Source: Omnitrophica WOR_2 bacterium RIFCSPHIGHO2_02_FULL_67_20
Lineage (GTDB): Bacteria > Omnitrophota > Gorgyraeia > Aquiviventales > Aquiviventaceae
Assembly (NCBI GenBank): GCA_001805695.1
Contig: MHGT01000036.1
Location: 4,146-42,985, forward strand
Length of the DNA stretch: 38,840 bases
Direction: 5' to 3'
Shown here: piece after piece, positions 16,392-24,328 of the stretch
Layout of the letters: every line of letters begins with the position of its first letter
Position numbering within the stretch: the first letter of the stretch is position 1
Notes under the pieces: model-generated
What the model was told of the DNA's origin: nothing
What the model saw: the letters and a program-made list of their open reading frames with translations, nothing else
Databases searched by the model: none
Translations under genes and position numbers: made by a program

Positions 16392-16459
16392 GTGTACCGT
16401 TTACCGTGTACCGTCAAGAGCGATGAATCAGGTTTTCACGGTACACCGTACACGGTTCA
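16392..16459. repeat. Inverted short-unit array GTGTACCGT / ACGGTACAC before the ROK gene
   Basis: The left half has GTGTACCGTTTACCGTGTACCGT, and the right half has ACGGTACACCGTACACGGTT in the opposite sense, separated by about 20 bases. Its last part continues after the adjacent 104-bp element (GGTTCACGGTACACGC at 16562-16577), so the 104-bp element seems to have inserted into this array. Confidence 0.7.
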
Positions 16460-16563
16460 CCCCGTACCACGGTGGACGCCCCGCCCGTCAGGGCGGGGAG
16501 GAATGGCGTGGTCGTCCCGAAGGGTCGTTCCAGAGGCCACGGCCGTTAGGCCGTGGTACGGGG
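16460..16563. mobile_element. Miniature element with terminal inverted repeats, copy A (IS200/IS605-like ends)
   Basis: The 104-base element begins CCCCGTACCACGG (16460-16472) and ends CCGTGGTACGGGG (16551-16563), a perfect 13-base inverted repeat. Inside are a hairpin CCCCGCCCgtcaGGGCGGGG followed by AGGAA, a small CCCGAAGGG palindrome, and a hairpin CCACGGCCgttaGGCCGTGG near the right end. A homologous copy lies at 22892-22992. TTCAC flanks it on both sides. The GC hairpin followed by GAGGAA recalls the right end and guide-RNA scaffold end of IS200/IS605-family elements. No transposase is present, so it would have to be mobilised in trans. Confidence 0.65.
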
Positions 16564-16585
16564 TTCACGGTACACGCACGATGTG

Positions 16586-17548
16586 ATGAGCGCGACGCCG
16601 TGGGCAGTTGGGGTGGATTTTGGCGGCACGACGGTGAAGGTGGGGCTGGTGACGCCCGCCGGCCGCGTGGCCGCGGTCCGCGTGCTCCCGACCGCGGAGC
16701 TCCGCCGTCCGGCGCAGTTCGCCGACGCGGTGAGCCAGGCGGTCCGGTCACTAGTCCAAGAACGCGGCCTGCGCATGAGCCGGATCGCGGGAGTCGGCAT
16801 CGGCGCGCCCGGGCCGGTGGACGCGGCGCGCGGCGTCATCCACTCGATGGTGAACGTGCCGGGGTGGCGCGAGGTTCCGCTGGCGCGGCGGCTCGCGCGG
16901 CGGCTTCAGTGCCGGTGCGTCGTGGATAACGACGCCAACTGCTTTGCGCTGGCCGAGTGGCGCTTCGGCGCGGGACGTGGCGCCGATGACCTTATCTGCC
17001 TCACGCTCGGGACGGGCCTCGGCGGCGGACTGATCCTGGACGGCGCGCTCTACCGCGGAGCCTCGGGTGCTGCGGGGGAGCCCGGCCACATGGTCATCGA
17101 CCCCCGCGGGCCGCGCTGCGGCTGCGGGCGGCGCGGGTGCCTGGAGGCGCTCGTGGGTACAGCGGCCATTGTGGCGCTCGGGCGGCCGGCCCTTCGGCGA
17201 TCGGCCCACCTGCGGCGGCTGGTTCGCGCGCACGGTGGACGGTTGATGCCCCGTCTGATTGGCCGGGCGGCTCGCGCGGGGGACCCGCACGCGCGGGCGG
17301 TCTGGGCCGAGATCGGGGCGCGCCTTGGCGTCGGCGTGGCGAACCTCGTGAACCTGTGCAACCCCGAGCGCGTGGTGATCGGCGGCGGGATCGCGAATAA
17401 CTGGTCGCTGTTCGCGCCGGCGATGCGCGTGACCGTGCGCCGCGAGGCGATGGCGGGGAGCGCGCGCGCGGTCCGGATCGTGCGCGCCCGGCTCGGAGAC
17501 TACGCTGGCATTGTCGGAGCGGCTGTGCTAGTTTGGGAAGACCGTTAG
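16586..17548 (+). CDS. ROK-family sugar kinase (probable glucokinase)
   Basis: The predicted product (320 residues) is a ROK kinase that would phosphorylate glucose or a related hexose with ATP. The N-terminal phosphate loop is VGVDFGGTTVKVGL (about residues 8-21). GVGIGAPGPVD, VDNDANCFALAEW (with the catalytic aspartate), LGTGLGGGLI and SGAAGEPGHM follow. The ROK zinc motif CGCGRRGCLEA is at about 178-188. GGGIANNW near the C-terminus is also typical. I chose ATG 16586 instead of GTG 16553, since the extra residues would come from repeat sequence. The spacers on both sides are repeats. A neighbouring transaldolase-type gene fits a role in central sugar metabolism. Confidence 0.9.
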   Translation: MSATPWAVGVDFGGTTVKVGLVTPAGRVAAVRVLPTAELRRPAQFADAVSQAVRSLVQERGLRMSRIAGVGIGAPGPVDAARGVIHSMVNVPGWREVPLARRLARRLQCRCVVDNDANCFALAEWRFGAGRGADDLICLTLGTGLGGGLILDGALYRGASGAAGEPGHMVIDPRGPRCGCGRRGCLEALVGTAAIVALGRPALRRSAHLRRLVRAHGGRLMPRLIGRAARAGDPHARAVWAEIGARLGVGVANLVNLCNPERVVIGGGIANNWSLFAPAMRVTVRREAMAGSARAVRIVRARLGDYAGIVGAAVLVWEDR

Positions 17549-17635
17549 GTCCGTTATGCCGGTTGCGCCCGTTGAGCCGGTTGGCAGTCCGTGCGAACGG
17601 GCTCAACGGGCCTAACGGGCTCAACGGGCCAACGA
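17542..17635. repeat. CCCGTT/AACGGG inverted short-unit array, copy 3 (ROK-talC spacer)
   Basis: Left half units CCGTTAGGT, CCGTTATGCC, CCCGTTGAGCC overlap the ROK stop codon. The right half has AACGGGCTC, AACGGGCCT, AACGGGCTC, AACGGGCC on a 9-base period. A GGAG follows just before the talC start, so here a ribosome-binding site is kept outside the array. Confidence 0.85.
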
Positions 17636-17648
17636 GACGGAGTCCCGA

Positions 17649-18371
17649 ATGAAAATCTTCCTGGATTCGGCGAATCTCGCGGAGATCCGCGAGGCGGTGA
17701 GTTGGGGCGCCATCGACGGGGTCACCACCAACCCGAGCCTGGTCGCCAAGGAGGGGTGCCGCTTCTTCCCGCTCCTGAAGGAGATTTGCGAAACGGTGAA
17801 TGGCCCCGTGAGCATGGAGACGATCTCCCGCGACGCGGCCGGGATGGTGGACGAGGGGCGCGCGTTTGCGAAACTCCACCCGCACATCGTCGTGAAATGC
17901 CCGCTGACCCAGGAGGGACTGGCGGCGACGCGCCGGCTCTCGAAGGAGCAGATCCGCGTCAACGTCACCCTCTGCTTCTCCCCCTCGCAAGCACTCCTCG
18001 CGGCCAAGGCGGGTGCGGCCTACGTCTCGCCCTTCGTCGGCCGGCTGGACGACATCAGCGCCGACGGCATGGGGCTCATCCGGGACATCAAGACGATCTA
18101 CGCGAACTACGCCTTCTCCACCCAGATCCTGGTGGCGAGCGTCCGCCACCCGCTCCATGTCGTCGAGGCAGCGCGGCTCGGCGCCGACGCGGCGACGATG
18201 CCCTTCGCCGTCCTCCAGTCGCTGGTCAAGCATCCGCTGACCGAGGCCGGCCTTGAGCGCTTCCTCAAAGACTGGGAGAAGCTGCCTCCCGAGGCGAAGG
18301 CGTGGAAGTCTTCCAGCGCCGTCTCCGACACCGCCGCCGAAGCGCGCGGACGCCAGCGTATCAACCGTTAA
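17649..18371 (+). CDS. TalC/FSA-type transaldolase or fructose-6-phosphate aldolase
   Basis: The 240-residue product has the small transaldolase fold: MKIFLDSANLAEIREA at the start, IDGVTTNPSLVAKEG, then VVKCPLTQEG with the Schiff-base lysine at about residue 83. VNVTLCFSPSQALLAAKAGAAYVSPFVGRLDD follows, then TQILVASVRHPLHV and GADAATMPFAVL. It would either move a dihydroxyacetone unit between sugar phosphates or cleave fructose 6-phosphate; sequence alone does not separate the two. It is about 20 residues longer than the usual 214-220, with a tail (WKSSSAVSDTAAEARG) outside the conserved fold. GGAG eight bases before ATG 17649 supports the start. lptD follows 13 bases after the stop. Confidence 0.9.
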   Translation: MKIFLDSANLAEIREAVSWGAIDGVTTNPSLVAKEGCRFFPLLKEICETVNGPVSMETISRDAAGMVDEGRAFAKLHPHIVVKCPLTQEGLAATRRLSKEQIRVNVTLCFSPSQALLAAKAGAAYVSPFVGRLDDISADGMGLIRDIKTIYANYAFSTQILVASVRHPLHVVEAARLGADAATMPFAVLQSLVKHPLTEAGLERFLKDWEKLPPEAKAWKSSSAVSDTAAEARGRQRINR

Positions 18372-18384
18372 CGACGCCATCTCC

Positions 18385-21300
18385 GTGAGCACCGAGACCG
18401 CCTCCGCTTCCAACACGGGACGTCCTGCCGCCCGCGCGGCCCGCGCCGCGTTCCTCAGTTGTCTCACCGCCTGGATGCTGCTCGCTCCGAGCGGCGTCAC
18501 GCTGGCCGGCGCGCCCGGCGAGGCGCGCGCCGCGGAAGCGGCGGTACAGGCCGATCCGGAGCTCGCCGAGCGCGTGCGGCGCCAGTGGGACGACGTCCGC
18601 GCAGCGCTGCGGCGGGGAGACTACGCCGCGGCACAGCGGTCGCTCGATCTCATCCGCGGGCTCGCCCCCGATGATCCCGACCTGCCGCTCTATCAGTTGC
18701 TGCTTCGCGCCCGCGACGAGTCGCCCTCGCCGTTCGCCCGGATGACTCCGGATGACCTGGCGTCGTTGAAGCGGCGGCTGGACGAAGAGGAGCGCGGCCG
18801 GCGGAGGAACGCCGCGCAGCTCAAGGCGCTCGACCGGCAGGCGGCGAAGGAACGGGCGAAGTGGGACCAAGAATCGAAGCGGCTGCAGCGCGCCCGCCCC
18901 CCCGGCCCGCCCACAACTCAGGCCGGGGGGGAGGCCGAACAGGACGCCAAGCGCAAGCAGCGCGCCCGCCAGATCACTCCTGCCCCGAGTCCTGCCGGGG
19001 TGCTGGCCGAAGCCGAAGTTCCGGCCCGAGCGGTGACGGCGGCACCGGCCGGCGTCTCGCCCTCGGAGGAAACCCCGGAGCGGCCGGCTCCGGGAGCCGC
19101 CCTAGGAGCGGTGCGCCCGGCCGTCCCATCCGGTCCCGCAACCCCCGGGTCGGTTCAGCTGGCTCCCGTGACGGTTGAGACGGCCGCGCGCGCGCGGCCG
19201 ACGGCGGGCGCCGTCCAGATCAACGCGAACCAGATAAGCGTCTCACCCGACCGGAAGATCGCCGTGGCCGAAGGGAACGTCGAGGTGATTTTTGAGAACG
19301 CCGTCCTCACCTGCGACCACGTCACCCTCTTCACCGACACGAAGGACGTGTACGCGGAGGGTCGCGTGCGCCTCGAGGAGGGGACCCAGGTCTCCCGCGG
19401 CGAGCTGGTCCATTACAACCTCGAAACGAAGAAAGGCCGCTTCCTCCAGGGCACCGTCTCGACGCCGCCCTGGCACCAGCACGGCCGCAGCGTCGAGCAC
19501 ATCGCCGAAGGCGTCTACCGGGTCACCCCGGGCTACGTCACCTCCTGCGAGCTGGAGCCGCCGCACTTCCGGTTCGCCGGCCGCCGCGCGACCGTCTTCG
19601 CGGATGACAAGCTTGTGCGTGTGCAGAACGCGGCGCTGTTTGTCGAACAGATCCCGTTCCTCTATCTTCCCTGGATCTCCGTCGCGGACCGGAAGTCGCC
19701 CTTCTTCCTCATCCCCGGCAAGCGCAAGCCGTGGGGCGAGTTCGCGCTCATGGGCTACCGCTACGAGCTGCCGGGCATCCTCGGCCTCAGCCAGAAAGGC
19801 GCCGCCAGGCTGGACTGGCGGCGCAGCTTCGGATGGGGCATGGGACTGGACCACGAAATCGCGTCGGAGGCGTTCGGCAAGGGACTGCTGAAGCTCTACT
19901 ACAACGCTGTCGGCGACCGCACAACGGTGGACACCGCGCGGCCGAAGGGCGCCGACGGCCAGCGCTACCGGCTGCTGTGGCGGCACCGCTGGCAGCCCAT
20001 GCCGGACACGACGGTCATCACCGACCTCCAGAAGTACAGCGACGTGAACTTCCGCAAGGACTTCCTGTTCCGGGAGGAGTTCACCGAAGACGACGCGTCG
20101 GAAAGTTTCGTCTCGGTGGTGAAAAACACCCCCGAGTTTACCGTCACCGGCTTAGTGAAGCGTCGGCTCAACCGTTTTCAGAGCGTCACGGAAGCGCTCC
20201 CGGAGCTGACCGTGTCGGCGCGTCCGCAGCAGATCGGGCAGACGCCGCTCTTCTCGGAAAGCCAGATTGATTTCGCCAACTTCAACGCGAAGACCGCCCA
20301 TTCAGAGACCGACACGGATGCCGTCCGGGTCGATTGGTTCCAGCAGCTGAGCTACGCGCTGAACTGGTTCCGCCCGATTGCGCTCACCCCCAAGGTCGGC
20401 ATCCGTCAGACGTACTACACCAAGGATAAGCAGGGAGGGATTGAGCGGCCGCAAGGGAAGCGAGACGTCATCAGCGGCCAGGCATCCGCGGGGGCCGACG
20501 CCAGCCTGAAGCTGTTCCGGATCTTTCCCGTCACGACGAAGATGCTGGGGCTGGACATCAACTGGCTGCGGCACGTCCTCACCCCCACCGTGGCGTACTC
20601 CTACGTCCACCGTCCGACGGTGCCGAACGACCTGCTGAACTTCGCCGTGGCCGCCAGCCCGACGAACCAGCTGGCCTTCTCTCTCGAGAATAAGCTCCAA
20701 ACGAAGCGCAGGATGGGGGATGGAAAGATGCGCGCGGTTGATGTGGTGCGGTTCATCACCTCCGTGCCCTACACGTTCCGCGGGACGCAGAACAAGCAGG
20801 GTGGGCGGCTGGGAGATGTGTCCTTCGACTTGGAGTGCTATCCGTGGTCGTGGCTCCGCCTCGAGTCGGTATGGAGCGTCCCCAGCCATTTCCTGCCAGG
20901 CTCGCGGGATGCCCGGATCCCCTCCTGGAGCCTCGACCTCGTCGCGGTCGGCGGACAGGAAGCCCCGCAGGCGCAATACGCCTCCGACATCCAGGCCCCG
21001 ACGCCCCGCCCGTTCCAAGCGGGAGCGGTGGGCGGCCTCCAGATGCTCCCCCAGGGCCAGTGGTACCTGGGGCTGGGCCACCGCTACTCGCAGAACGACA
21101 AGACCGAGGAGGTCATCCAGTTCGACTGGCGGCTCACCGAGAAGTGGCAGATCGGGACGTTCCACCGCTTCACAGTGAAAGAAGTCGTTAACAGGGCCAA
21201 GCGGTTCCACAACCTGCGGGAGTACCAGTACACGCTCCGCCGGGACCTTCACGACTGGGTCGCCGAGCTCGTGTACCGCGTGGACCGCGAGTTCGGAGAG

Positions 21301-21435
21301 GAGCTGTTCTTCACGCTGACGCTCAAGGCGTTTCCCGATCTACCGATCGAAACCGAGACATCCTACCACCAACCCAAGCTCGGCTCCCAAAGCAGCCCGT
21401 TCTCTCCCATCCGCACGTCCATCCGCACGCCCTGA
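18385..21435 (+). CDS. lptD: Outer-membrane LPS-assembly protein LptD (OstA)
   Basis: LptD is the outer-membrane barrel that inserts lipopolysaccharide. From GTG 18385 the product is 1016 residues. A signal peptide is visible (about residues 20-50, AAFLSCLTAWMLLAPSGVTLAG). Then comes an unusual extension of over 200 residues that is charged, coiled and rich in alanine and proline (40-270). The OstA/LptA-like domain starts near residue 274 (VQINANQISVSPDRKIAVAEGNVEVIFENAVLTCDH), and the long barrel domain follows (FLYLPWIS, GYRYELPGILGLSQKG) with alternating aromatic beta strands to the end. The start could also lie upstream inside talC, but GTG 18385 places the signal peptide best. LptD indicates a diderm cell with LPS or a related glycolipid. 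Confidence 0.85.
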   Translation: MSTETASASNTGRPAARAARAAFLSCLTAWMLLAPSGVTLAGAPGEARAAEAAVQADPELAERVRRQWDDVRAALRRGDYAAAQRSLDLIRGLAPDDPDLPLYQLLLRARDESPSPFARMTPDDLASLKRRLDEEERGRRRNAAQLKALDRQAAKERAKWDQESKRLQRARPPGPPTTQAGGEAEQDAKRKQRARQITPAPSPAGVLAEAEVPARAVTAAPAGVSPSEETPERPAPGAALGAVRPAVPSGPATPGSVQLAPVTVETAARARPTAGAVQINANQISVSPDRKIAVAEGNVEVIFENAVLTCDHVTLFTDTKDVYAEGRVRLEEGTQVSRGELVHYNLETKKGRFLQGTVSTPPWHQHGRSVEHIAEGVYRVTPGYVTSCELEPPHFRFAGRRATVFADDKLVRVQNAALFVEQIPFLYLPWISVADRKSPFFLIPGKRKPWGEFALMGYRYELPGILGLSQKGAARLDWRRSFGWGMGLDHEIASEAFGKGLLKLYYNAVGDRTTVDTARPKGADGQRYRLLWRHRWQPMPDTTVITDLQKYSDVNFRKDFLFREEFTEDDASESFVSVVKNTPEFTVTGLVKRRLNRFQSVTEALPELTVSARPQQIGQTPLFSESQIDFANFNAKTAHSETDTDAVRVDWFQQLSYALNWFRPIALTPKVGIRQTYYTKDKQGGIERPQGKRDVISGQASAGADASLKLFRIFPVTTKMLGLDINWLRHVLTPTVAYSYVHRPTVPNDLLNFAVAASPTNQLAFSLENKLQTKRRMGDGKMRAVDVVRFITSVPYTFRGTQNKQGGRLGDVSFDLECYPWSWLRLESVWSVPSHFLPGSRDARIPSWSLDLVAVGGQEAPQAQYASDIQAPTPRPFQAGAVGGLQMLPQGQWYLGLGHRYSQNDKTEEVIQFDWRLTEKWQIGTFHRFTVKEVVNRAKRFHNLREYQYTLRRDLHDWVAELVYRVDREFGEELFFTLTLKAFPDLPIETETSYHQPKLGSQSSPFSPIRTSIRTP

Positions 21436-21440
21436 TCGCA

Positions 21441-21483
21441 AAGTACCAGGTACTTTTCCCCGCACAAAAAGTACCTGGTGCTT
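21441..21483. repeat. Hairpin AAGTACCAGGTACTTTT after lptD, possible terminator
   Basis: Arms 21441-21457 and 21467-21483 pair over 17 bases with one mismatch around a nine-base loop. Each arm is itself nearly palindromic. It follows the lptD stop by a few bases and precedes a TATAAT, so it may end the lptD transcript. It lacks a proper T-run, so a repeat with no terminator role is also possible. Confidence 0.55.
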
Positions 21484-21498
21484 GTGAGCGCTTTTGAC

Positions 21499-21504
21499 TA
21501 TAAT
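21499..21504 (+). promoter_or_regulatory. Candidate -10 box upstream of the polysaccharide cluster
   Basis: TATAAT lies 36 bases before the ugd start in an AT-rich patch. No convincing -35 is present at the usual distance, since that position falls in the hairpin arm at 21467-21483. A promoter for the ugd operon is plausible here but weakly supported. Confidence 0.35.
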
Positions 21505-21539
21505 TGGAGTTCCCATTCCGTCGTCTGAGGAGCCAGCAT

Positions 21540-22856
21540 ATGGAGATTAGCGTAGTTGGGGCCGGCCACGTCGGGTTGGTGACGGGTGCCTGCTTCGCGG
21601 ACCTCGGCCACTCCGTGGTCGTGGTGGATAATGACGCCAAGCGGATCACCAACCTCAGGAAGGGCGTCATGCCCTACTACGAGCCCGGCCTGGAGGAACT
21701 GGTGGCCCGGGGGGTGCGGGAGAAACGGTTGACGTTCACCACGTCGCTCAAGGAAGGGGTCGCACAGTCCACCATCATCTTCATCGCCGTCGGCACTCCG
21801 CAGAAGGCGACGGGCGAGGCGGACCTCGCCTACGTCGAGATCGTCGCCCGGTCCATCGCGGAATGCCTCCCCGGCTACCGGCTCGTGGTGGAGAAGTCCA
21901 CCGTGCCGGTGCAGACCGGGAAGTGGGTCGCCCACACGATCAAGACCTACCTGAAGAAGAAACAGTCCTTCGACGTGGCCTCCAACCCCGAGTTTCTGCG
22001 CGAAGGCACCGCCATCCAGGACTTCATGAAGCCCGACCGCGTCGTGCTCGGCGTGGAATCCGCCCGCGCGAAGGCCCTGCTCGTCGAGCTCTACAAGCCG
22101 CTCGGGGTTCCCATCGTCGTGACCGACATCAACAGCGCCGAGCTCATCAAGCACGCCTCCAATTCCTTCTTGTCCATGAAGATCTCCTTTATCAACGCGG
22201 TGTCCCAGATTTGCGAGCGCGTGGGTGCTGACGTGGCGCAGGTGGCCGACGGGATGGGCCTGGACCCGCGCATCGGCCGCTCGTTCCTCAATGCGGGGGC
22301 GGGTTTCGGCGGCTTCTGCTTCCCGAAAGATTTGGAAGCGTTCATCAAAATCGCCGAGCAGCTCGGCTACGACTTCGAGCTCCTGAAGGCGGTGCGCAAC
22401 GTCAATGAGCAGCAGAAGCGCGTCTTCGCGGCGAAAATCCAGCGCGCCCTCTGGGTGGTGAAGGGCAAGACGATTGCGGTGCTGGGCCTGGCGTTCAAGC
22501 CGAACACCGACGACATGCGCTACGCGCCGGCCATCGACGTCATCGAGTACCTGCAGGGCGAGGGCGCCGCCATCCGGGCCTTCGACCCGCAGGCCATGAA
22601 GGAGGCGGCGCGCCTGCTGCCGAAGGTCACGCTGTGCAAGGATCCTTACGACGCCGCGCGGGGGGCGGACTGCCTCGCGGTCCTGACCGAGTGGAACGAG
22701 TTCAAGGAGCTCGACTTCAAGCGGCTCAAGAAGCTCCTGCGCCAGCCGCTGGTCGTCGATGGGCGGAACATCTACGATCCGGCGCGCATGCGCGCGCTGG
22801 GCTTCCGGTACCACGGCATCGGGCGGGGCAAGGACGACTCGGGAGCCGGGGAGTAA
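21540..22856 (+). CDS. ugd: UDP-glucose 6-dehydrogenase
   Basis: The enzyme oxidises UDP-glucose to UDP-glucuronate with two NAD+. The 438-residue product has the NAD loop VVGAGHVGLVTGACFADLGH at the start, VGTPQKATGEADLAYV and VEKSTVPVQTG. NPEFLREGTAIQDFMKPDRVV is typical of the family. The central helix is INSAELIKHASNSFLSMKISFINA, with the catalytic lysine, and the active cysteine is residue 260 in FGGFCFPKD. The C-terminal domain has VLGLAFKPNTDDMRYAPA. ATG 21540 has a GAGGAG nine bases upstream. It is the first gene of the nucleotide-sugar cluster and its product is the substrate for the UXS encoded at 31654. Confidence 0.95.
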   Translation: MEISVVGAGHVGLVTGACFADLGHSVVVVDNDAKRITNLRKGVMPYYEPGLEELVARGVREKRLTFTTSLKEGVAQSTIIFIAVGTPQKATGEADLAYVEIVARSIAECLPGYRLVVEKSTVPVQTGKWVAHTIKTYLKKKQSFDVASNPEFLREGTAIQDFMKPDRVVLGVESARAKALLVELYKPLGVPIVVTDINSAELIKHASNSFLSMKISFINAVSQICERVGADVAQVADGMGLDPRIGRSFLNAGAGFGGFCFPKDLEAFIKIAEQLGYDFELLKAVRNVNEQQKRVFAAKIQRALWVVKGKTIAVLGLAFKPNTDDMRYAPAIDVIEYLQGEGAAIRAFDPQAMKEAARLLPKVTLCKDPYDAARGADCLAVLTEWNEFKELDFKRLKKLLRQPLVVDGRNIYDPARMRALGFRYHGIGRGKDDSGAGE

Positions 22857-22858
22857 GG

Positions 22859-23542
22859 ATGGCGCCGACCCGGACCGCCGCCGGCCGTTCACCCCGTACC
22901 ACGGAAGCCCCGCCTGTCAAGGCGGGGAGGAAGTGGCAATCGACCCCGAAGGGTATTTTCGGAAGCCACGGGCGTAAGCCCGTGGTACGGGGTTCGCCCA
23001 TCGCCGGAGTCCCCCGCGGGGATCGGGAGAGCCGCTCCGCGCGTCCGGAGGTCCCGGCCCCGGCCTCGCGGACGGCGGGGAAGCCGCTCATTCAGGGGCT
23101 GCGGACCAAAGCGCTGCGCGTGGTGCCGGACGAGCGCGGCCGTCTCTTCGAGATGCTGCGGCAGGATGACGAGCTGTTCCTGAAGTTCGGGCAGGCGTAC
23201 TGCACGACCGTGAACGCCGGCGTGGTGAAGGGCTGGCACTATCACAAGAAACAGCAGGACAACTTCGTCTGCGTCAGCGGCATGATCAAGCTGGTGGCGT
23301 ACGACAGCCGGCCGGACTCGCCGACCAAGGGCCTCCTCAACGAATTCTTTATCGGCGTCCACCATCCGCTGCTCGTGCAGATCCCGCCGGGCGTCTACCA
23401 CGGCTTCAAAGGGCTCACCGACCCGGAGGCGATCGTCATCAACCTCTCGACCGAGCCCTACGACCATCAGCAGCCCGACGAGTACCGCCTGCCGCCGCAC
23501 ACGAGCGAGATCCCCTATGACTGGAACCACAAGGATGGGTGA
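22859..23542 (+). CDS. RmlC-like dTDP-sugar epimerase with a repeat element in its 5' coding region
   Basis: Residues from about 77 onward match the dTDP-4-dehydrorhamnose 3,5-epimerase-related cupin family: KALRVVPDERGRLFEMLR, GVVKGWHYHKKQQDNF, IPPGVYHGFKG and TEPYDHQQPDEYRLP. A role in dTDP-rhamnose supply is likely, since rmlA, rmlB and rmlD follow, though members of this subgroup differ from classic RmlC. The family normally starts about residue 77, near 23090. The in-frame codons before it (22892-22992) are copy B of a mobile element. Candidate starts are ATG 22859, two bases after the ugd stop, and GTG 22982 within the element. No good start lies next to the conserved domain, so the natural start may have been lost or replaced by the insertion. 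Confidence 0.8.
   Translation: MAPTRTAAGRSPRTTEAPPVKAGRKWQSTPKGIFGSHGRKPVVRGSPIAGVPRGDRESRSARPEVPAPASRTAGKPLIQGLRTKALRVVPDERGRLFEMLRQDDELFLKFGQAYCTTVNAGVVKGWHYHKKQQDNFVCVSGMIKLVAYDSRPDSPTKGLLNEFFIGVHHPLLVQIPPGVYHGFKGLTDPEAIVINLSTEPYDHQQPDEYRLPPHTSEIPYDWNHKDG
22892..22992. mobile_element. Miniature element with terminal inverted repeats, copy B
   Basis: The 101-base element begins CCCCGTACCACGG (22892-22904) and ends CCGTGGTACGGGG (22980-22992), identical termini to copy A. Inside are CCCCGCCtgtcaaGGCGGGG followed by AGGAAGTGGC, a conserved CCCCGAAGGGT, and the hairpin CCACGGGCgtaaGCCCGTGG. Hairpin arms differ from copy A by paired changes that keep base pairing, which suggests selection on structure. 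It is flanked by TTCAC on the left and TTCGC on the right. It is in frame with the RmlC-like gene. Confidence 0.7.
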
Positions 23543-23560
23543 TCGGCGTTGGGACGTGCG

Positions 23561-24328
23561 ATGAAGGGCGTCGTCCTGGCGGGCGGGCTGGGCAAGCGGC
23601 TGGAGCCGCTCACGCGCATCACGAACAAGCACCTGCTGCCCATCTACGACCGCCCGATGATCTTCTATCCGCTCCAGACGCTGGTCGAGGCCGGGCTGAC
23701 CGAGATCCTCCTGGTGACCGGCGGCAATAATGCGGGGGATTTCCTCCGGCTGCTCGGCAACGGCCGGGAGCTCGGCCTCAAGCACCTGCACTACACCTAC
23801 CAGCGCGGCGAGGGCGGCATCGCGGAGGCGCTGGACCTGGCGGAAGATTTCGCCGCCGGCGAGCCCATCGTGGTCATTCTCGGCGACAACCTGGTCGAAC
23901 GTTCGATCCATCCCTATGTGGAACGCTTCGCCGCCCAGGGCTCGGGCGCCAAGATCCTCCTCAAGGAGGTGGACGACCCCTGGCGCTTCGGCGTCCCCGA
24001 TCTGCAGGGGGACCGCATCGCGGGCATCGAGGAGAAGCCGCGGCATCCGAAGTCCCCGTACGCCGTCACCGGCATCTACATGTACGACGCGCAGGTGTTC
24101 GGCATCATCAAGACGCTGAAACCCTCGGGCCGCGGCGAGCTGGAGATCACCGATGTCAACAATGCGTACATCGCGCGCGGGCAGATGACCTACGACATCC
24201 TCGAGGGCTGGTGGACCGACGCGGGGCTGCCGGAGACCCTCTACCGCGCGACGACCCTGATGCGTGAACGTCGGCTCAAGGAGGGTGGAGCATCGGCCGA
24301 GCCGGTCATGCTGGTCAAGCATCCATGA
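23561..24328 (+). CDS. rmlA: Glucose-1-phosphate thymidylyltransferase (short form)
   Basis: RmlA makes dTDP-glucose from dTTP and glucose 1-phosphate. The 255-residue product has the nucleotidyltransferase signature GVVLAGGLGKRLEPLTRITNKHLLPIYDRPMI, then VILGDNLVE, LKEVDDPWRFGVPDL, IEEKPRHPKSPYAVTGIYMYD and GRGELEITDVNNAY. WWTDAGLPETLYRA is also conserved. It is shorter than classic RmlA (about 290) and matches the short subgroup that lacks the C-terminal helices. ATG 23561 is chosen over TTG 23549. The final ATGA overlaps the start of rmlB, so the two are translationally coupled. Confidence 0.9.
   Translation: MKGVVLAGGLGKRLEPLTRITNKHLLPIYDRPMIFYPLQTLVEAGLTEILLVTGGNNAGDFLRLLGNGRELGLKHLHYTYQRGEGGIAEALDLAEDFAAGEPIVVILGDNLVERSIHPYVERFAAQGSGAKILLKEVDDPWRFGVPDLQGDRIAGIEEKPRHPKSPYAVTGIYMYDAQVFGIIKTLKPSGRGELEITDVNNAYIARGQMTYDILEGWWTDAGLPETLYRATTLMRERRLKEGGASAEPVMLVKHP

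Noticed and set aside
14606..16417. Minus-strand open frame of about 603 codons opposite the GGDEF genes
   Set aside because: It is antisense to two intact GGDEF genes and runs through a repeat array. No conserved motif is seen.
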